This document shows positions 12,700 to 23,025 of a stretch of DNA of 64,000 bases, piece after piece. The stretch covers positions 15,057,614 through 15,121,613 of the forward strand of contig OX388321.1 in assembly GCA_947579605.1 (NCBI GenBank), read 5' to 3'. The stretch's first letter is position 1. Each line of letters begins with the position of its first letter. A program made the translations under genes and the position numbers. This DNA comes from Athripsodes cinereus. Lineage: Eukaryota > Arthropoda > Insecta > Trichoptera > Leptoceridae. The notes beneath the pieces were generated by a model. That model worked only from the letters and a program-made list of their open reading frames with translations. It ran no database searches and had not been told where the DNA came from.

Positions 12700-13131
12700 A
12701 GCTCATTAGGAAAAGGTGTGATGATATTTCGAAACGCTGGTTCATAAATTTGTATAATTTCACGAGAACTGCAAATATTGACCTGAGATTGAATTTCAGA
12801 CACTCGTCCTGGAAGCTAGGAAAGCGGGTCGTCGAGGAGGGATTCACAGATGATAAGGATGGATTAAACACCCAAAACTCAAATGAAAGGCATCTTCACG
12901 GAAGTTATGGTTGAGAATTAACAGAATCCGAACTGGACATGGCAGATGTAAACATCTTCTCCACTTGTGGGGCAAGAGAGATCATCCACTATGCGCTTGT
13001 GGCCAAATTGAATAGATAAGTCATATTGCGAAGAATGGCTCAGGAAATAAATTTACCGGGGTATTAATCAACTGGATAAAGAGTTATAGCTATTGCGTAA
13101 CTCTGTAACAGGGATCGCTTATATATGATGA
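12700..13131 (+). pseudogene. LINE fragment, RNase H-like C-terminus
   Basis: The frame starting at 12914 reads INRIRTGHGRCKHLLHLWG, then HPLCACGQIE, a TAG, then ISHIAKNG and on to a stop at 13106-13108. 'LNRIRTGHGRC...L..WG....P.C.CG...T..HI' is the hallmark of the region after the RNase H domain in R1/Jockey-type LINEs, including the CxCG zinc-knuckle-like motif. A possible upstream continuation (RHSSWKLGKRVVEEG, about 12800-12845) is in a different frame, so the copy is broken by at least one frameshift and one stop. The 3' end is a short 'gatgatgat' tail near 13131. Confidence 0.75.
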
Positions 13132-14161
13132 TGATCTGTTTATACATATAAGAAGGCGATAGATATTATATTATTAAAGGGAACTGCCATGAGAATAGAG
13201 AAACATGGGGTTTCTTACAGGACGAATCCGGAGCGAGTGACAGCGGTGCAGCGCAGACCATATGCCACACTTGTTGAGTGTCCGTTGTGCCCTGTCGCTT
13301 GCACTATGGAGCTTATTTTGATGCATTTCCACGTGCTGTGCGTTTCACATCATACTGGAGATCAATTTTATTGGTTTTGAAATGAAAAATAAATAAATCA
13401 TATAGCAATGCATTAGTTGAATAACCGTTCTTTGTGTGATGAAATAGTTCTATTTTGTGTCATAAGTGAATCCAAGAACACGATGGTGGTGAATACGATA
13501 TTTTCGTTGTGGCGCCATTTCAAAACATTTTTTTTTTGTAAAAGCGATATAATATAATATTATAGTGAAGTTTGAAAATCTCCCTTAACTAATCAAGTTT
13601 AATGTTTCTAGTAGTACCTACAAACTACCTACTTACATATTTGTATAACGTTATTATGTATAGTGTTATGTAAGTATAATGTTATTATGTTTAGTGTTAT
13701 GTAAGTATTATTACTATAGGTGAGTGTGTAAGAAGGAAGGTGGGAATGTGGGAAGTTAGGGGGAAGATAGGTGGTGATGAGGATGGAGTGTTTGAACGTG
13801 TTTACACGCTACACGCACGTAACCACAGACAACATACACGCAAACACATTTTGTGCAAATGTTGTGATCTGTGTGTGGGTACTTTCTTCGTATATAAAAA
13901 TGTATTGTTTTCACTGAATACATAGTGGCTATGTATTTTGAGTATTATTGGATTGTTTACTTCATTATGCAAGGAAAATATGTCAAGGCGTTTATGATTT
14001 CTGAGCACACACATTTAACCTTTGACAATTTTTATCCCAAATACTCCAGCATTTAATATTGAAATAACTGATTTATAATAATATTGTATATCGTTTGTTT
14101 GATTAGCAGTCGTAAACTGTGCTTGACATTCTGTAATTTTATTTTTAACAGCATTTAAAGA
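13132..14161. other. No gene; short tandem duplication at 13650-13711
   Basis: Two 31-bp units starting 'gttattatgta.agtgttat' lie head to tail at 13650-13680 and 13681-13711. Otherwise this is AT-rich and featureless sequence. Confidence 0.5.
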
Positions 14162-14173
14162 ATAATCCACCAA

Positions 14174-14440
14174 TAAATTTTGGCCCTGGCTGGGTCATGT
14201 TCTGAGAATGCCCAATGATAGTTGGCCAAAAAGAGCACTGTTCTTTTGTCTGCAAGGGTTCCGTCAGCCCGGGCGTCCCTCTTTCACAATACACCATTTC
14301 TATGACAACGACATCAGAGCGCAGGGAATGTCGTGGGAAGAGGTGACGCGATTGATACAGAGACGCTCTGAATGGAAGAGGTTGGTTTCTGCCCTGAACT
14401 CCCGAAAGGAGTGTTGAGGACGATAATTATGATGATGATG
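14174..14440 (+). mobile_element. RTE-type LINE 3' stub with 12-bp target duplication
   Basis: The insert encodes the extreme C-terminus of an RTE-type polymerase: WLGHVLRMPNDSWPKRALFF, GRPSF, RAQGMSWEEVT and SEWKRLVSALNS to the stop at 14415-14417. It ends in a 'gatgatgatg' tail typical of RTE elements. The 12-mer 'ataatccaccaa' stands on both sides (14162-14173 and 14441-14452), which marks it as one severely 5'-truncated insertion. Sister stubs are at 36445-36749 and 40828-41051. Confidence 0.9.
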
Positions 14441-14707
14441 ATAATCCACCAACAATCAAAAACTCTAGCTATCTCTTTTAAAGTGGCTTATCGTGTTATA
14501 TTATATTTAGCTACTAATATCCATGTACTGCTTATTTAATGAAATTCTTTAAGCCCACGCATGTATTCTTGAGAAGATCGCTTAAATATTAAAGAAAGAA
14601 CAATAAATATTGCGCGTCCAAAACTTGATCGAGTTCATTCACTTTTTATTTATTTACTAGCTGGCCCGGCGAACTTCGTACCGCCTAAGAATCAATGAAC
14701 GATTTCA

Positions 14708-14885
14708 TACATACATCTTCTTCCCCTTGTCCTAGTTCGGTCGGGGGCCCATTGCCCCTAAGTATCTAACTATATTAAAGAGATAACTGTCCGCCGCTGC
14801 TTCCAGGACCTCTGGCCACTCCAAACCAAGCCTTTCAACACATGTTCGACACCTGCCCTATCTTCTGCCCTCTCCCACTGACTTT
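14708..14885 (-). pseudogene. Possible RTE-type LINE 3' fragment
   Basis: Read on the minus strand this GC-richer block gives GVEHVLKGLVWSGQRSW-like residues and ends in a 'ggggaagaagatg' tail, similar to RTE C-termini with microsatellite tails. Stops interrupt it. Weakly supported. Confidence 0.3.
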
Positions 14886-14982
14886 ATGAATGATTAATAT
14901 TATTAATCTCTTTACAAACTCCCGTAATTGTCAAAGTGTGTCATCGAAGGTATAGTGTAAAAAAATATACCTAATTCATTTG

Positions 14983-15339
14983 GAACTTTCGCAGTTTAGC
15001 GGCCCCACCCGTTGTCGAGTACTTTTTTCCATAGAAAAAGTAATATTTTCGAAACTTGAGGAAATTTTTGCTATATGGTGAATTATTTTTTGGTCACCAA
15101 ATTTTTGGAAAATTCTTTTATAGGAAAAAAAATTCGCAACTATGAAACTTGAGCGGCCCCACCCGTTGTCGAGTAATATGTACGGAATTTTAGGAAATTA
15201 ATTTTCGAAGTGGATTTTTTGCCGGCAAATTAAAATAATTCTACATATGGCAACAATTTCCTCAAGTTTCAAAAATATTACCTTTTCTATGGAAAAAAAG
15301 TACTCGACAACGGGTGGGGCCGCTAAACTGCGAATGTTA
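14983..15339. mobile_element. Long inverted-repeat element with a third internal arm copy
   Basis: Arms of about 90 bp pair from 'ttcgcagtttagcggcccca' to its complement at the right end, including 'cccgttgtcgagtac'. A third, direct copy of 'gcggccccacccgttgtcga' lies inside (around 15151-15170). No ORF. It looks like a foldback or MITE-type DNA element; the internal third copy suggests nested or rearranged arms. Confidence 0.75.
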
Positions 15340-15352
15340 CATTAATTTTTTT

Positions 15353-15583
15353 TACATAGACAATTCACACACATCGAGCTAGTCCCAAACTTAGATGAAT
15401 CTTGATTATGGGTACTAACGCGACGATACCCACATATACAATGCACTATATACATATATATGTAACACCCAGACCCAGGACAATTTGAAAAAGGTCATTC
15501 TTCACTTTGCCCTGTCCGGGAATCGAACCCGGGACCTCGTGACTCAAAGGAAAGAGCTCCGCGCCACACCGGCCGACATGAAC
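15353..15583 (-). mobile_element. tRNA-derived SINE, copy 1
   Basis: The minus-strand head carries an intact pol III B box, GGTTCGATTCC (15519-15529), in tRNA-like context, and a decayed A box (TGGCGCGGAGC). The body ('aaggtcattcttca', 'acacccagacccaggacaat', 'gggtactaac.cgacgata', 'tagacaattcacac' on the plus strand) is shared with 27270-27505 and 27610-27775. Confidence 0.82.
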
Positions 15584-16130
15584 AATTTATGTTGAACAAT
15601 TATACTTAACTGAGATTTGTTTATAAATTATCTGCAGTACGTAATATAATTATGTAGGTACTATTTTTTTTTCAGGTAGATTTTACCTATTCATTTAAAA
15701 TTTATAAAAATTCTTTCCATGATTTTTTAAAAATTGAAATATCAGAACTACAGATGTTAATTTGTATGGATAACGTTTTTAATTTGAGAATGTATAGAAA
15801 AATTATCATATAAATAGTCCAATCTATAAAAAAAACTACATTGTTGATTTTGTATAATTCTCCATATTGCATTTTTAGTTGAAATTAAAAATGTATGGCG
15901 TAAATAATTTTCTTCGTAATTTTTCTTCTCTGTCTGCAAATTTCACTACACAATCTTGCATCAGAACTACCTACATGAACACATTCTTATTTTCATCTTT
16001 AATAGCACAATTTTTGGTTCAATAATAATTTTCCATCTGCAAAAATAAAATACAATTTCAAATATAATCTGTGCACGTCTACATTTATGTGACAGAAGAT
16101 CCATCGATACATAAATATTAGTCGAATAAG

Positions 16131-16549
16131 TCGGTAGTTACATGGCAATAGGTTGTATCTCGCATTTTTTGCGTTTTCAAGTTTGTTCCATAAAATGCTC
16201 AAAATAGTGTAATATTTGATGTGGCAAAAGGATATGTCTCTTTATAGTCAGAATAAAGAGAGAAAAGACGTAACTTATTGACATGTAGAAAGATTGTTTT
16301 CATCAACATGGCAAAAAAACTCAAATATTTTTAAACTGCAAGAAATTATTTAGTGAATGTTACATACATCTTGTAGAAGAAATTATTAAGAGAATGTTAC
16401 ATCTATCTTGTAGAAATAATAATTACCTTCATTTTGATATATTATAATGCTCGAAATTTGGCTGAAATATCTCTTTTGCAAACTTTGTTTTTGCTCTCCT
16501 ATAAAATTATGTTTTAGTGAGATACAACCTATTGCCATGTAACTACCGA
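16131..16549. mobile_element. Non-autonomous DNA element with 31-bp perfect terminal inverted repeats
   Basis: The two ends are exact reverse complements over 31 bp, beginning 'tcggtagttacatggcaata'. The 419-bp element has no transposase frame. The interior contains a 37-bp tandem duplication (16340-16376 and 16377-16413). Superfamily not assigned because no clean target duplication is visible. Confidence 0.82.
16340..16413. repeat. 37-bp tandem duplication
   Basis: Two units starting 'aagaaattatt' and ending 'atcttgtag', with four or five differences. Confidence 0.85.
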
Positions 16550-16937
16550 ATTATAGTAAACAAATATTAGTACACATTTCGTTCATATTAGTTATAGTAA
16601 TTTGGTTCTTAATATAGCAGAACCTACGGATTATTTTAGCACAATGCAACAGGCGACGTGGGGGCGCTAATAGCGTATGGACTCTCCATATTGTTTTTAT
16701 TTTTGAAATTAAAAATGTATGGCGTAAATAATTTTCTTCATATTTTTTCTTCCCGTGAATTTGTAAGATGTTTTAATAGCCTATAGTTTATTCCGGGCGG
16801 AGAAGAATCCAACAAATCAAAGATCATTCAAATCGGTACAGCCATTCTTGAGTTATAAGTGTTGTAACACACACGTCTTCCTTTTATATATTAGATTTAT
16901 TCACGCAGTCTTTATCAAGTGAAATAAAAAATATTTT

Positions 16938-17290
16938 TATCAATATTGCCTGTACACACGTAGTGGAATTATATATTTAGGTGAATTTAGTATTTACTTT
17001 AGTTTTTATTTTGGTTTTTACTTTATTCAATTCATAATAATAACAACAAACATAAAAAGTTGAGACAACATGGTAACAATTAAGTTTCAGCAGCCTCAAT
17101 AGGTTGCCCTGCATTGAATTGAAATGAGAGTTTATTTCTAGTATACATAATAAATCATGAAAGTCATGGACTTATAAGGTCATTATCCATTTCTCTGATG
17201 ATAATGACCTGATAAGGCGAAAGACGACTTTCTCACGATTTACAATCTATAGAAGAAAGAAAAACTTGTTCCAATTCACCTAATTCATTC
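16938..17290 (-). mobile_element. Long-hairpin element (family HP), decayed copy with a nested insertion
   Basis: The tail (plus strand 'tgtacacacgtagtggaatt') lies at the left, followed by the arms: 'ggtcattatcc' and its complement 'ataatgacctgataaggcga', then 'gacgactttctcacgattta'. The left arm is interrupted at about 16996-17133 by a segment carrying the T1 block 'cagcctcaataggttgccct'. The arms are more diverged than in the 18.7-kb and 37.1-kb copies. Confidence 0.65.
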
Positions 17291-18652
17291 AACTTATCAA
17301 CAAAAACTGTACACAGGTATAGTAATATAATATGGTATTTGTAGGTCAATAATTGCATGGTATATTTTCATAAGTACCAATTATTTGATATGACACTATA
17401 TATGTACTATTCAAAGGAATGCGTTAGGATTCTAACAGAAGTCCGATGCTGGGCATGACACATTCAGTAGTATGGTAACAAGGTTTGATTATCCAGGAAT
17501 GTGTTATATAGAGGGTATGTCCCTGACAGCTGTTGTAAGTATAAGACATGTGAATTCTTTGAAGGGGTCACCATGGTTTCTACTCCATATATAATAGTAC
17601 CTGGCTTATGGTAGTTACTTTATAATAATAAGGGACAGACAGATGGGAAAAGTGACGTGTAGGACAACATAACGGGAATTAGGACTTCGACCTTTTCACA
17701 TTTAAAGATTTGTTTTGCATACCAAATGGATACGTAAATTATCTGAATGGTTATGCTTGGTGAGCCTTGTTATTTTAAAACCTTAGTGATACTTACTCTA
17801 ATTTATCTGCGTGGAGTCTTTGGAAAAGAAAAGGTTTTCTACTTGTTCCTGTGGGTAAATTTTCGAGTGTCCTGCAAAGATATTCATATACATTCCGAAT
17901 AGGATATTTAACATTTTCATTTCAGCGATGTTATAGCCACCTATCTTGAAAATCTTGAAGTTTTATAAACACGAGCAGGATGACATAGGTACATATATGT
18001 TTATTACATACGGCTTATCTACAGATTACCCTACTTGAAAGAGGTAGGTTGATGGTTTTAATAGATAAAGATAGATAACACTCTATATTTTTGGAATGCC
18101 GGGTTCAATTTCGTCTATTCTGTTCATGTGATTTTTTTTCGGGAGATTTCAAGGTTCAGTAGAGATATCGTTGCACTCAAACTTTTCACCAATGTGTATA
18201 AACAGCCAATTTAATAAAAAGTTTCAAAGAAAGCAATGTTTTCATGAAAATTCAATAATCGTTATTTTACTGTTTCATCCAGTATCCATTCGTCCTTCCA
18301 ACGTTTAAGGTATCTAATGATGAAGTTTTTATGGTATCTTTTCACGGGAACTAAGTTTTGTTTTCATTTTCTTAACACGGTTTTCGTTAGCCTACTCAGA
18401 AGACTTATATATTACATACCGTGTATTTTCAGGAACATAATTAAGCATTGTTTATGAAAGCGGAAATATGGATATGTTTGAGTTTTCAAACTTTATTGAA
18501 GCATCACATGGAAATGTTTGAGTTTTCAATACGTTATGATGACGGAGACGCTTTCTGTAAATATTAAATATATCTTTCCTTGAAGTGACATTTCTTTAAG
18601 ATTTAACAGTTTATACTACTTACTTTTTATTTATGGTTAATGACACCTTGAA
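17291..18652. other. AT-rich stretch with an R240 fragment at 17808-17885
   Basis: The fragment keeps 'gcgtggagtctttgg' and 'ttttcgagtgtcctgcaaag', the 5' part of R240. Around 18465-18545 a short motif 'atgtttgagttttcaa' occurs twice. No gene seen. Confidence 0.5.
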
Positions 18653-18664
18653 AACCGTCAAACT

Positions 18665-18891
18665 CATAATATTAATTGTGTCGGTGCACACGTAGTAGAA
18701 TTCCATAATTATGTAATTTGAAACAAGTGTTTCTTTCTACTATAGATTATTGATTCCGAGATAGACGTCTTTCGACTTATCAGGTCATTATCAATCTCTT
18801 GATCAGATTGAAAATGACCTGATAAGTCGAAAGACGTCTCTCTCGGAATCAATAATCTATAGTAGAAAGAAACAGTTGTTTCAAATTACAT
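18665..18891 (-). mobile_element. Long-hairpin element (family HP) with 12-bp target duplication
   Basis: Two 88-bp arms (18710-18797 and 18805-18892, 3 mismatches by eye) surround a 7-nt loop. A one-sided tail of about 40 bp at the left reads, on the minus strand, 'tggaattctactacgtgtgc' then 'accgacacaattaat'. The 12-mer 'aaccgtcaaact' flanks the unit on both sides (18653-18664 and 18892-18903). The last arm bases overlap the duplication. No ORF. If transcribed, the RNA would form a very long perfect stem. A duplication of this length fits target-primed retrotransposition better than a cut-and-paste transposon. Confidence 0.85.
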
Positions 18892-18903
18892 AACCGTCAA
18901 ACT

Positions 18904-19512
18904 AAGTCTATTCATATAAATCAGTTGGAAGTTCAATATAAGTGGTTTCGATTATTTTGGTAAAACAGTGTCTATTCTTCCCCTAGATTAGATTAGATTT
19001 TCAAGGTATCAAAATGACAAATTAGCTTTATATCACACACGTGACTTAATGAGATGTATATAAGACTTAAGATTAAGATCGCACAGCCAGTAACCTCTCT
19101 TTTTACTTTATTCCGCTTCCGAAAAACAGTGATATTAAAATTCCGATGAATTTGAGGCGTTTTTATTTTAATTAAGTAGTTTCTCATTCACCTACTCAAA
19201 GCAAGTCGAGAAAATAAATTTAGAATGCTAGGTATTTTATGATGATCATATTAATAAAACAACCAGAAAACGATTTTACAAGAAGAAAGATCTAAGCAAT
19301 TATTTCTGTGAATCGAAGTAGGTACACCATGCCTGTGCTTTTATTTGAAAATTTTCCATTCATTGATTTTCAATTAAATAATACCTAATACAATAATACA
19401 TTAAATGGAAATGATAATAATTTATTACAAAATATTAATAACAATGATTATTATTTATTGGTTTAAATAATGACTTGATTTGGCAATAAAATGTTCAGAG
19501 AACCGAATGAAA
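18904..19512. other. AT-rich stretch, no feature seen
   Basis: No supported feature. Confidence 0.45.
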
Positions 19513-19526
19513 TGTATCATGATATA

Positions 19527-20903
19527 TATATATATTTAGTTACAATCCATTGGATTGGTCTGCAACGAGTTTGGTTTTTCTTCTCCATTCCTCCCTATTC
19601 TCAGCCAGTCTTTTAAGCTCTACGTATGAGCCACAGTTCATGTCCCTCTTCAGTTGGTCCATATATGCGTCTCTTGGTCGGCCTCTGCCATTTGTTCCCT
19701 CGGTCTTACCCTCCGCGATGGCGATGAGTAGTCCTGGGTGCCTGATGTTGTGGCCAATCCAGTTAGCTCGTTGTTGGCTGATTCTCTTAAGGAGTTGCCT
19801 TTTTTCGCCTACCCTGGTTAAGACTTCTTCGTTTTCGACGTGCTCCGACCAATGGATCTTAAGCATGCGTCTGTAGCACCACATCTCAAAGGCCGCCAAC
19901 CGTCCGCTTTCACTCTTGCTGATGGTCCATGTCTCACAACCATAAAGCAGAATGCTCCATACAAAGGCTTTAGTAAGGTTCTTCCTTACGCTTAAGTCGA
20001 TATTTGGGGATTCCAATATCTTCGATTTTTTGTTGAAGGCAATCCTTGCCTGGTTTATTCTGCTTACAATTTCTGCTTTGGAGCGTCCATCCTGGTTTAT
20101 TCTGCTGCCCAGGTACACGAATTCACTTACTTGTTTGATGCTCACTCCATTTAATGCAATGTTCGCAGTCGCTTCCTCTCTTCCAACGACCATACATTTT
20201 GTTTTTTCTTTATTTATTTTCATGTTGTACTTTGACAACAGTATACTTTCCAATTTTCCTAAAGCTTCGTTCAGCTCCATCTCGGAGTCTGCGAGCAGTG
20301 CTATGTCGTCAGCATATCTTATCATGTCGACCTTTTTCCCATTTATTTTTACTCCTGTCCAGTTCTTCATTTCTTCTCTCAGTTCATCAATGGCTCGCTG
20401 TATATAGCAGTTAAAGAGAGCTGGCGACATTGAGCATCCTTGTCTTACGCCTTGTTCGACCCTTGCTTCTGCACAGCTCTCTCCGCTTTTAATCACAGCC
20501 ATTTCGTTCTTGTATAAGCTCCAGATTGCTCTTCTATCCTTATAACTCATTCCTATCTGGTTGAGGGTGTTAAAAAGTTGTTCCCATTCTACTTTATCGA
20601 ATGCTTTTTCAAGGTCGATGAATGCTATATATGTGTTTTTATTAATTGTTATTCTCTTTTCTAGAGTAAGTCTGAGACTCAGGATTGCATCTCTTGTGCC
20701 TGTCTCTTTGCGGAATCCAAATTGATCTTCTGAAAGTGTTTCGTTGATTTTATTTTCCGCCCTTTTCATTATAATGTTGGTGAGTATCTTAGAAGCGTGT
20801 GATATCATGCTTAAGGTTCTGTGTTGTTCACACTTTGTCGTGCCTGCTTTCTTAGGAAGCGCTCGTATCAGACATTTGGCAAAGTCCTCAGGTATCTCTC
20901 CTG
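19527..20903 (-). mobile_element. LINE family A, 5'-truncated insertion with 14-bp target duplication
   Basis: The element is bounded on both sides by 'tgtatcatgatata' (19513-19526 and 20904-20917). It runs from inside the RT domain to the element's AT-rich 3' end. The reading frame is open from the truncation point to the stop with no disruption, so the insertion appears young. Related copies: 1-450 and 30374-30913. Confidence 0.92.
19540..20902 (-). CDS. Reverse transcriptase, 5'-truncated ORF of LINE family A
   Basis: RNA-directed DNA polymerase of a non-LTR retrotransposon, used for target-primed reverse transcription. From the first Met (20808) the protein is 422 aa, but the frame is open upstream to the truncation at 20902 and begins GEIPEDFAKCLIRALPKKAG, the usual RT entry segment, so Met-20808 is not a real start. 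Counted from that Met: FGFRKETGTRDA at about 30-41, catalytic motif A FIDLEKAFD at 63-71, RGVRQGCSMSP-type motif B at about 119-129, and YADD (motif C) at 165-168. YLGSRI follows, then the C-terminal MWCYRRMLKIHW and GRGRPRDAYMDQLKRDM blocks. All catalytic aspartates are present. The endonuclease domain is missing because of truncation. It resembles the RTE-like 'endonuclease-reverse transcriptase' proteins of insects; the exact clade is not settled. Confidence 0.92.
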
Positions 20904-20917
20904 TGTATCATGATATA

Positions 20918-21278
20918 GCTATTATTAATTTTATATTATGACATTACTTAAAGTGTATTGAGCCTACACACAAAGTATTAAAGTATTTTATAAGGGTTTC
21001 AATATTATTATATTAAATTACATTAATAAATAATATTAAATTCTATTATATATTAGTAAGTATATTATTATATGTAAGAAGACACAGCTGCAACGAATTG
21101 TGAACTAAACATATTGAGATTTATACAAAAGGTATTAGATATATTATATTCAAGGCTTTATTGCTTCTCTATATATAAAGTAATGTGATACAAGCTGTTT
21201 TTTATTCAAAGTAATTTATACATATTTTTTTAATATTTGAATAAGATGTTATAAAAGATAGTATTTAGTTATTTAGTT
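20918..21278. other. AT-rich stretch, no feature seen
   Basis: No supported feature. Confidence 0.45.
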
Positions 21279-21282
21279 ATAC

Positions 21283-21538
21283 ACTGAGAAAAATATTAAC
21301 GAAATTTCACAACGAATCATTGGTACAAACTATCAGTTTAGGACCAGAGATAGTGCAAACGATTCATTAGTACGAATCTATAATATTAACTTTTCGCAAA
21401 CAAATTGTTGGTGAATTTACCAATGACTTGTTTGCGATAGGTTTATATTATAGATTCGTACTAATGAATCGTTTTTACTATGTCTGGTCCTAATCTGATA
21501 GTGCGTACCAATGATTCGTTGTGAGCATTTTTCTCAGT
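21283..21538. mobile_element. Palindromic MITE with 4-bp target duplication
   Basis: The 256-bp unit starts 'actgagaaaaat' and ends with its exact complement. 'ATAC' stands on both sides (21279-21282 and 21539-21542). Pairing continues inward through 'cacaacgaatcattggtac' and 'acgattcattagtacgaatc', so nearly the whole element folds into one hairpin. No ORF. Confidence 0.85.
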
Positions 21539-21542
21539 ATAC

Positions 21543-22299
21543 TCTCACAAGTGAAAAAGTCAAAAACTTAGCTGCAATAAACACATACCTACGCGTATTT
21601 AATTTAAAAACTTTATTTGAATACGAATTTGCAAGCTGTCTTTTATTATATTCGTCATTTTCGAAATCTTATTTCAGATCTGGTTAAAGAATCCGAGTGT
21701 CTCATTTAAATAAACTGGATTGTTGGAAAATATTTTAATGTAGCAAAAATCTCACCCTCTGTACGCTGAATTGCAAATATTTAAATATTTTCATTGTTAT
21801 GTAGAATCATATTATATTGTGTTTGCTTATTTACAAAAAATATTCAAAGAAAGATAAAAAAATAAACGATGGCAGAGATAATGTGAAACATTACAAACTA
21901 CAATTATTATTTATATCTTTGCATCTCTAGCTAATGGAAGAAGAATGCATTTAATTGTTACTATCACATTACAACAATTCCAATTAAAGGATCATTTTAT
22001 TTATATATCTACAAGCATTTTATTGTTTGATATGTGTACGTTTCTCTGTAAAGAGATTTTAACAGATTTAATACACTGTAATAAATTGAACTAATCCAAT
22101 TTCAATCGATGACGTTCATTTACATTATTATTTACCTGCTCAGACAACTTCATCTCTAGTGTAATCAAATTGAAATGTCAGCCATTTATATTATAATACA
22201 AAATACCTACAGTCTTCGGCTACAAAATAATAATCACTTTTATTTTTCGAAAACATTATTTATAGAAGGAATGCAACCATTTGACAAAAAAATATAAGT
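21543..22299. other. AT-rich stretch, no feature seen
   Basis: No supported feature. Confidence 0.45.
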
Positions 22300-22314
22300 A
22301 ATAATAAAGGAGAT

Positions 22315-22382
22315 TTTCTCCTCATAAAATGAAAGACGTCTCTCTTATTGAAAAATATAGAGTAGTAAAAACTTTTATTTTT
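22315..22382 (+). mobile_element. Half copy of hairpin family HP
   Basis: 'cctcataaaatgaaagacgt' then 'ctctctta' ... 'agagtagtaaaaacttttat' matches one arm of the 37.1-kb HP copy. The other arm and the tail are not recognisable. Confidence 0.45.
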
Positions 22383-23025
22383 AAAAAAAGAAAGGATCAA
22401 AAGTGGACCTCTTAAGTTCTAGAATGGGGGACGAGATCTTCAAAAATCTTTCAATGTGAAAAAAGTGCAATGGTGAGACATTTCCATTCCAGACAGTGTC
22501 AAGAAAATTTTGTGATGCTTTTTCAACCTCGTGTTTATTGCTATTGAGCACTGTTTTTAGAAATATCACTCTTTGAATTTCGGTGGTTCTAAGAAGGCTT
22601 TTTGTTCTGGTGGTGTCAGCTACGACCCATCGCAGGTGTAACTCTTCGTGACAGAATAAGAAATTCAGAAATAAGAAGAATCTGTAATGTCGAAGATGTT
22701 GTGCGATGGGGCAGAACAAGAAGACGTTTCTGGAGAGATTATGTGGGGAGGGCGAGCTCAGATCGAGTGGTCAGAATAACAGCAGATGAACGCATGACAG
22801 GAAACAGACTCCCAGGAAGACCACCTAAATGATGGAGGGACAGTTGGACATCCACCTCCCAGGAGCAGGCTCCGAGAATCACAGGACATAGTCCTAACTG
22901 AAGAAGAAGAAGAAGACTCTTTGAATGTCGACCATGTAATGATTTTGCATTCTGAAACCCAGGGAAGTAAATTGAATATTCTCAAATGTTTGGAAATGAG
23001 TTTAAATGTTTATCTCATAAAATGG
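22383..23025 (-). other. Open frame of about 90 codons interrupted by the LINE at 22579-22915
   Basis: On the minus strand the flanks of the LINE insertion read in one frame when the insert and one duplicate are ignored: upstream FENIQFTSLGFRMQNHYMVD and downstream VIFLKTVLNSNKHEVEKASQ up to DPFFF and a stop at about 22378. I recognise no domain. It may be an older element's coding remnant or chance; the uninterrupted frame on both sides of the insertion is the only support. Confidence 0.25.
22579..22915 (+). mobile_element. RTE-type LINE 3' fragment with 11-bp target duplication
   Basis: The plus-strand frame reads GVTLRDRIRNSEIRRICNVE, DVVRWGR, and GNRLPGRPPK, then stops. 'G.SLRDRIRNEEIRRRT.V.DV' is the standard post-RT segment of RTE-type polymerases. 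The insert ends in a (gaa)n tail at about 22898-22915. The 11-mer 'actctttgaat' flanks it (22568-22578 and 22916-22926). Several stops follow the GRPPK block, so the copy is dead. Confidence 0.88.

Larger units (their letters stand above)
14656..16905. mobile_element. Old interspersed element split by nested insertions
   Basis: The left edge 'ctagctggcccggcgaac' and the right part 'aatcggtacagccattcttg' ... 'cttttatatattaga' are paired ends of an interspersed element common in insect genomes. I do not assign its class. Between them sit a possible LINE piece (14708-14885), a long inverted-repeat element (14983-15339), a SINE (15353-15583) and a terminal-inverted-repeat element (16131-16549). 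A stretch 'gaaattaaaaatgtatggcg' occurs at about 15880 and again at about 16704, either side of the last insertion. Confidence 0.4.

Noticed and set aside
15500..15583. A functional tRNA gene on the minus strand
   Set aside because: The B box is perfect, but the acceptor stem and A box do not fit, and the same body repeats downstream at 27.3 kb. It is a SINE head.
19550..20941. Several plus-strand frames of 65-151 codons
   Set aside because: They are antisense shadows of the LINE A polymerase on the minus strand.
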